The translations under genes and the position numbers were made by a program. Below, in pieces: positions 59,183-64,000 of a stretch of DNA of 64,000 nucleotides; positions within the stretch are counted from its first letter, which is position 1, and every line of letters starts with the position of its first letter. Origin of the DNA: Candidatus Enterococcus moelleringii (GTDB lineage: Bacteria > Bacillota > Bacilli > Lactobacillales > Enterococcaceae); the NCBI RefSeq assembly GCF_017377575.1, contig NZ_JAFREM010000033.1, positions 62,001 through 126,000 of the forward strand, in the 5' to 3' direction. The notes beneath the pieces are model-generated. The model saw only the letters and a list, made by a program, of their open reading frames with translations, was not told where the DNA came from and searched no databases.

Positions 59183-60184
59183 ATGACAGTAAAAGTTGGA
59201 ATTAACGGATTTGGACGTATTGGGCGCTTGGCTTTCCGTCGCATTCAAAATGTAGAAGGACTAGAAGTAGTTGCAATCAACGATTTAACAGATGCTAAAA
59301 TGTTAGCTCACTTGTTAAAATATGATACAACTCAAGGTCGCTTCGATGGAACAGTTGAAGTTCACGAAGGATCATTTGACGTTAACGGTAAAGAAGTTAA
59401 GGTTACTTCTCATCGTAACCCTGAAGAAATCCCTTGGGGCGATCTAGGTGTAGATATCGTTCTTGAAAGTACTGGATTCTTCACTTCTAAAGAAAAAGCT
59501 GAATTACACTTAAAAGGTGGCGCTAAACGCGTTATCATCACTGCTCCTGGTGGAAGCGACGTTCCAACAATCGTTTACAACACTAACCATGACATCTTAA
59601 CTGGTAAAGAAACAGTTATCTCAGGTGCTTCATGTACAACTAACTGTTTAGCTCCTATGGCTAAAACATTAAACGACAAATTTGGTGTTGTTGAAGGAAT
59701 CATGACAACTATCCACGCTTACACTGGCGACCAAATGACTCTTGATGGACCTCATCCTAAAGGTGACTTCCGTCGTGCACGCGCTGCCGCTGCAAACATC
59801 GTACCTAACTCAACTGGTGCTGCTAAAGCTATCGGCTTAGTAATCCCAGAATTGAACGGTAAATTAGATGGCGCTGCTCAACGTGTTCCTATCGCAACTG
59901 GTTCATTGACTGAATTAGTAACTGTTCTTGAAAAAGAAGTTACTGCTGATGAAATCAATGCAGCTATGGAAGCAGCAGCTGACGAATCTTACGGTTACAA
60001 CACAGACGAAATCGTTTCTTCTGATATCGTTGGTATGACTTTTGGTTCATTATTTGATGCAACTCAAACTAAAGTTATGACTGTTGGCGACAAACAATTA
60101 GTTAAAACTGTTGCTTGGTATGACAACGAAATGTCATACACTGCACAATTAGTTCGTACTTTAGAATACTTTGCTAACTTATAA
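59183..60184 (+). CDS. gap: Glyceraldehyde-3-phosphate dehydrogenase
   Basis: The 333-residue NAD-dependent GAPDH has the NAD motif [14 protein letters not shown] and the catalytic Cys151 in [12 protein letters not shown]. It makes 1,3-bisphosphoglycerate in glycolysis. Strong codon bias (for example GGT, CGT, AAC) fits high expression. AAGGAGG precedes the ATG, and a terminator follows. It lies between cggR and pgk. Confidence 0.98.
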   Translation: MTVKVGINGFGRIGRLAFRRIQNVEGLEVVAINDLTDAKMLAHLLKYDTTQGRFDGTVEVHEGSFDVNGKEVKVTSHRNPEEIPWGDLGVDIVLESTGFFTSKEKAELHLKGGAKRVIITAPGGSDVPTIVYNTNHDILTGKETVISGASCTTNCLAPMAKTLNDKFGVVEGIMTTIHAYTGDQMTLDGPHPKGDFRRARAAAANIVPNSTGAAKAIGLVIPELNGKLDGAAQRVPIATGSLTELVTVLEKEVTADEINAAMEAAADESYGYNTDEIVSSDIVGMTFGSLFDATQTKVMTVGDKQLVKTVAWYDNEMSYTAQLVRTLEYFANL

Positions 60185-60208
60185 GATCTAAACATTGTCT
60201 GAAATAGG

Positions 60209-60238
60209 CGGGGAAGCAACGCGCTTCTCCGTTTTTTT
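60209..60238 (+). terminator. Terminator between gap and pgk
   Basis: CGGGGAAGC pairs with GCTTCTCCG (60209-60217 with 60223-60231), followed by seven T. It probably separates cggR-gap from pgk. Confidence 0.8.
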
Positions 60239-60318
60239 AATAGGTTATCATTACCTTTTTTTATTGAAGAGGTATATACTATACAGGGTGTCAAAAAAAT
60301 ATTGGGAGGTCTTCTTTC

Positions 60319-61509
60319 ATGGCAAAAATGACTGTCAAAGATATTGATTTAAAAGATAAAAAAGTCTTAGTACGTGTAGACTTTAATGTTCCTTTAAAAG
60401 ATGGTGTGATTGGCGATGATACTCGTATCAAAGCAGCACTGCCTACTATTAACTACGTAATCGACAACGGTGGGAAAGCAATCTTATTCTCTCACCTTGG
60501 ACGCGTAAAGACTGATGAAGATAAAGCTGGCAAATCTTTAGCACCAGTTGCTAAACGTTTGGGCGAACTTTTAGGTAAAGAAGTAACTTTCGTACCTGAA
60601 ACTCGTGGTGCTGATTTGGAAGCTACTATCGACAACATGAAAGACGGCGACGTAGTTGTCTTTGAAAACACTCGTTTTGAAGATATCGACGGCAAAAAAG
60701 AAAGCGGCAATGACGCTGATCTTGGCAAATACTGGGCTTCTTTAGGCGACGTATTTGTAAATGATGCATTTGGTACGGCTCACCGTGCGCATGCTTCAAA
60801 CGTTGGGATTGCATCAACAGGTATTCCAACTGTTGCTGGCTTCTTAATGGAAAAAGAAATCAAATTTATCGGCGAAGCGGTTGAAGAACCAAAACGTCCA
60901 ATGATCGCAATTTTGGGTGGAGCGAAAGTTTCTGACAAAATCGGCGTAATCAAAAACTTGATTCCTAAAGCTGACAAAATCTTGATCGGCGGCGGCATGA
61001 CTTATACTTTCTACAAAGCTAAAGGCATGGAAATCGGCAACTCTCTAGTTGAAGAAGACAAAGTTGAATTGGCGAAAGAATTAATCGAAGCAGCTGGCGA
61101 CAAATTAGTTTTACCAGTTGATTCAATTACAGCAGCTGAATTCTCTAACGATGTACCAACTGAAGAACATGAAGGCGCCGTTCCTAAAGGCCAAATGGGT
61201 CTTGACATTGGACCTGAATCAATTGCTTTATTCGCTGAAACCTTAAAAGGCGCTAAAACAGTTGTATGGAATGGACCAATGGGCGTATTCGAAATGAGCA
61301 ACTTTGCACGCGGAACAATCGGTGTTTGCGAAGCAATTGCTAACTTAGAAGGCGCAACAACAATCATCGGCGGTGGAGATTCTGCAGCGGCAGCAGAACA
61401 ATTAGGTTTTGCTGACAAATTCACGCACATCTCAACTGGTGGCGGTGCAAGTCTTGAATTACTAGAAGGTAAAGAATTACCTGGACTTGCTGCAATCAAC
61501 GACAAATAA
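60319..61509 (+). CDS. pgk: Phosphoglycerate kinase
   Basis: The 396-residue protein has the signatures [20 protein letters not shown] and the nucleotide loop [13 protein letters not shown] with the C-terminal [13 protein letters not shown]. It transfers phosphate from 1,3-bisphosphoglycerate to ADP. TGGGAGG precedes the ATG. A possible promoter with TATACT at 60275-60280 lies upstream; codon bias is strong. Confidence 0.98.
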   Translation: MAKMTVKDIDLKDKKVLVRVDFNVPLKDGVIGDDTRIKAALPTINYVIDNGGKAILFSHLGRVKTDEDKAGKSLAPVAKRLGELLGKEVTFVPETRGADLEATIDNMKDGDVVVFENTRFEDIDGKKESGNDADLGKYWASLGDVFVNDAFGTAHRAHASNVGIASTGIPTVAGFLMEKEIKFIGEAVEEPKRPMIAILGGAKVSDKIGVIKNLIPKADKILIGGGMTYTFYKAKGMEIGNSLVEEDKVELAKELIEAAGDKLVLPVDSITAAEFSNDVPTEEHEGAVPKGQMGLDIGPESIALFAETLKGAKTVVWNGPMGVFEMSNFARGTIGVCEAIANLEGATTIIGGGDSAAAAEQLGFADKFTHISTGGGASLELLEGKELPGLAAINDK

Positions 61510-61517
61510 TTATTTTT

Positions 61518-61554
61518 GCGAGGAATGAAGCGAACTATTCGCTTCGTTTCTTGC
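61518..61554 (+). repeat. 17-bp hairpin between pgk and tpiA
   Basis: 61518-61534 pairs along its whole length with 61538-61554 (three G-U pairs) around a 3-nt loop. No T run follows, so it looks like an RNA processing or stability hairpin rather than a terminator. Confidence 0.7.
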
Positions 61555-61572
61555 GGAAAATTAGTATTTTAA

Positions 61573-62349
<777 letters not shown>

Positions 62350-62391
62350 ATTCGTCAAATAAGACAATTTTGATTGCAACTGTGGTCGTTT

Positions 62392-63773
<1,382 letters not shown>

Positions 63774-63798
63774 TTTTTACTGAAAATTGGATCGTTAA

Positions 63799-63834
63799 GG
63801 CCCGTTTATCTTTCGAGATAGCGGGTCTTTTTTT
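63799..63834 (+). terminator. eno terminator
   Basis: GGCCCGTTTATCT pairs with AGATAGCGGGTC around TTCG, followed by a long T run. Confidence 0.85.
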
Positions 63835-64000
63835 GCCAGTTCCACTTTTCGCAGTTTAGTGAAGCAAGTTCGTCAAATAAACAATTTTCAACTTATATCA
63901 GGTTAGAGCATTTTAGTGGAATGGTATGTGAACGACAATTAGACTCATTAATACGAGCTAGCTACCAGTTCAACCTTGCACTCCGCATGGCGCAGACTAG
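63835..64000. other. Intergenic tail of the window
   Basis: No gene is visible. A near-copy of a sequence found after tpiA lies at 63869-63888 and may belong to the promoter region of the next gene beyond the window. Confidence 0.4.

Noticed and set aside
61011-61505. Long minus-strand reading frame (164 codons) opposite pgk
   Set aside because: It is antisense to a highly codon-biased gene, with Ser/Pro-rich composition and no ribosome binding site. The frame is a by-product of codon bias.

Overview
The window is a chromosomal segment of a low-GC Gram-positive coccus, almost certainly an Enterococcus. The evidence is a complete ntp-type (Na+-translocating) V-ATPase operon ending in ntpJ, with subunits very close to those known from E. 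hirae; an IreB homologue; a WxL surface-protein locus; GlnR/GlnA; CtsR- and CcpA-type operators; and the enterococcal glycolytic cluster cggR-gap-pgk-tpiA-eno. I cannot name the species. No insertion sequence, prophage, CRISPR array or rRNA was seen. Two isolated tRNA genes are present, Gly(UCC) and Arg(CCG).

Region 1 (1-12.6 kb) holds tRNA-Gly, a pair of putative bacteriocin-immunity genes, a short NfeD-like protein coupled to a slipin, a secreted nuclease whose natural start appears to be ATC, clpP under a CtsR box, glpQ-like/miaA/hflX/ynbB-like, glnRA, and ireB-ruvX-DUF1292. Region 2 (12.6-16 kb) carries two uncharacterised genes, one with a DUF2922-like head. These are followed by what looks like a zinc-starvation operon: zinc-free paralogues of S14, L32 and L33, an unknown 126-residue protein and a 38-residue peptide, behind a Zur-like palindrome. 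Region 3 (16-29.5 kb) has marR-flavodoxin, lactate oxidase with a cre site, rnhC, zapA-cvpA-mutS2-trxA-uvrC, an XRE/NatAB-type ABC operon whose promoter lies in an inverted repeat, an aldo/keto reductase and a class I amidotransferase.

Region 4 (29.8-39.8 kb) is the ntp operon F-I-K-E-C-G-A-B-D-J. It is preceded by a 65-nt terminator-like hairpin with no upstream gene to serve, and a second terminator sits over the ntpD stop codon before ntpJ. The ATPase would extrude Na+ and NtpJ would use the resulting conditions for K+ uptake. Region 5 (41-51 kb) is a WxL cluster: two small WxL proteins, a DUF916/DUF3324 protein, a small sortase-type protein with a degenerate motif and a 1334-residue WxL adhesin. 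It is followed by an Mga-type regulator translationally coupled to a flavin oxidoreductase that lacks the redox cysteine of its family.

Region 6 (51-64 kb) is mainly housekeeping: an HD dNTPase, a LipL-like transferase, a DUF1934 protein, RNA polymerase delta, a large membrane protein, tRNA-Arg, sigma-54 and the glycolytic genes, which show the strong codon bias of highly expressed genes. The most promising leads for new biology are the unknown protein in the Zur-type operon, the DUF2922-headed gene pair, the ntp leader hairpin, and the Mga/cysteine-less oxidoreductase pair next to the WxL genes.
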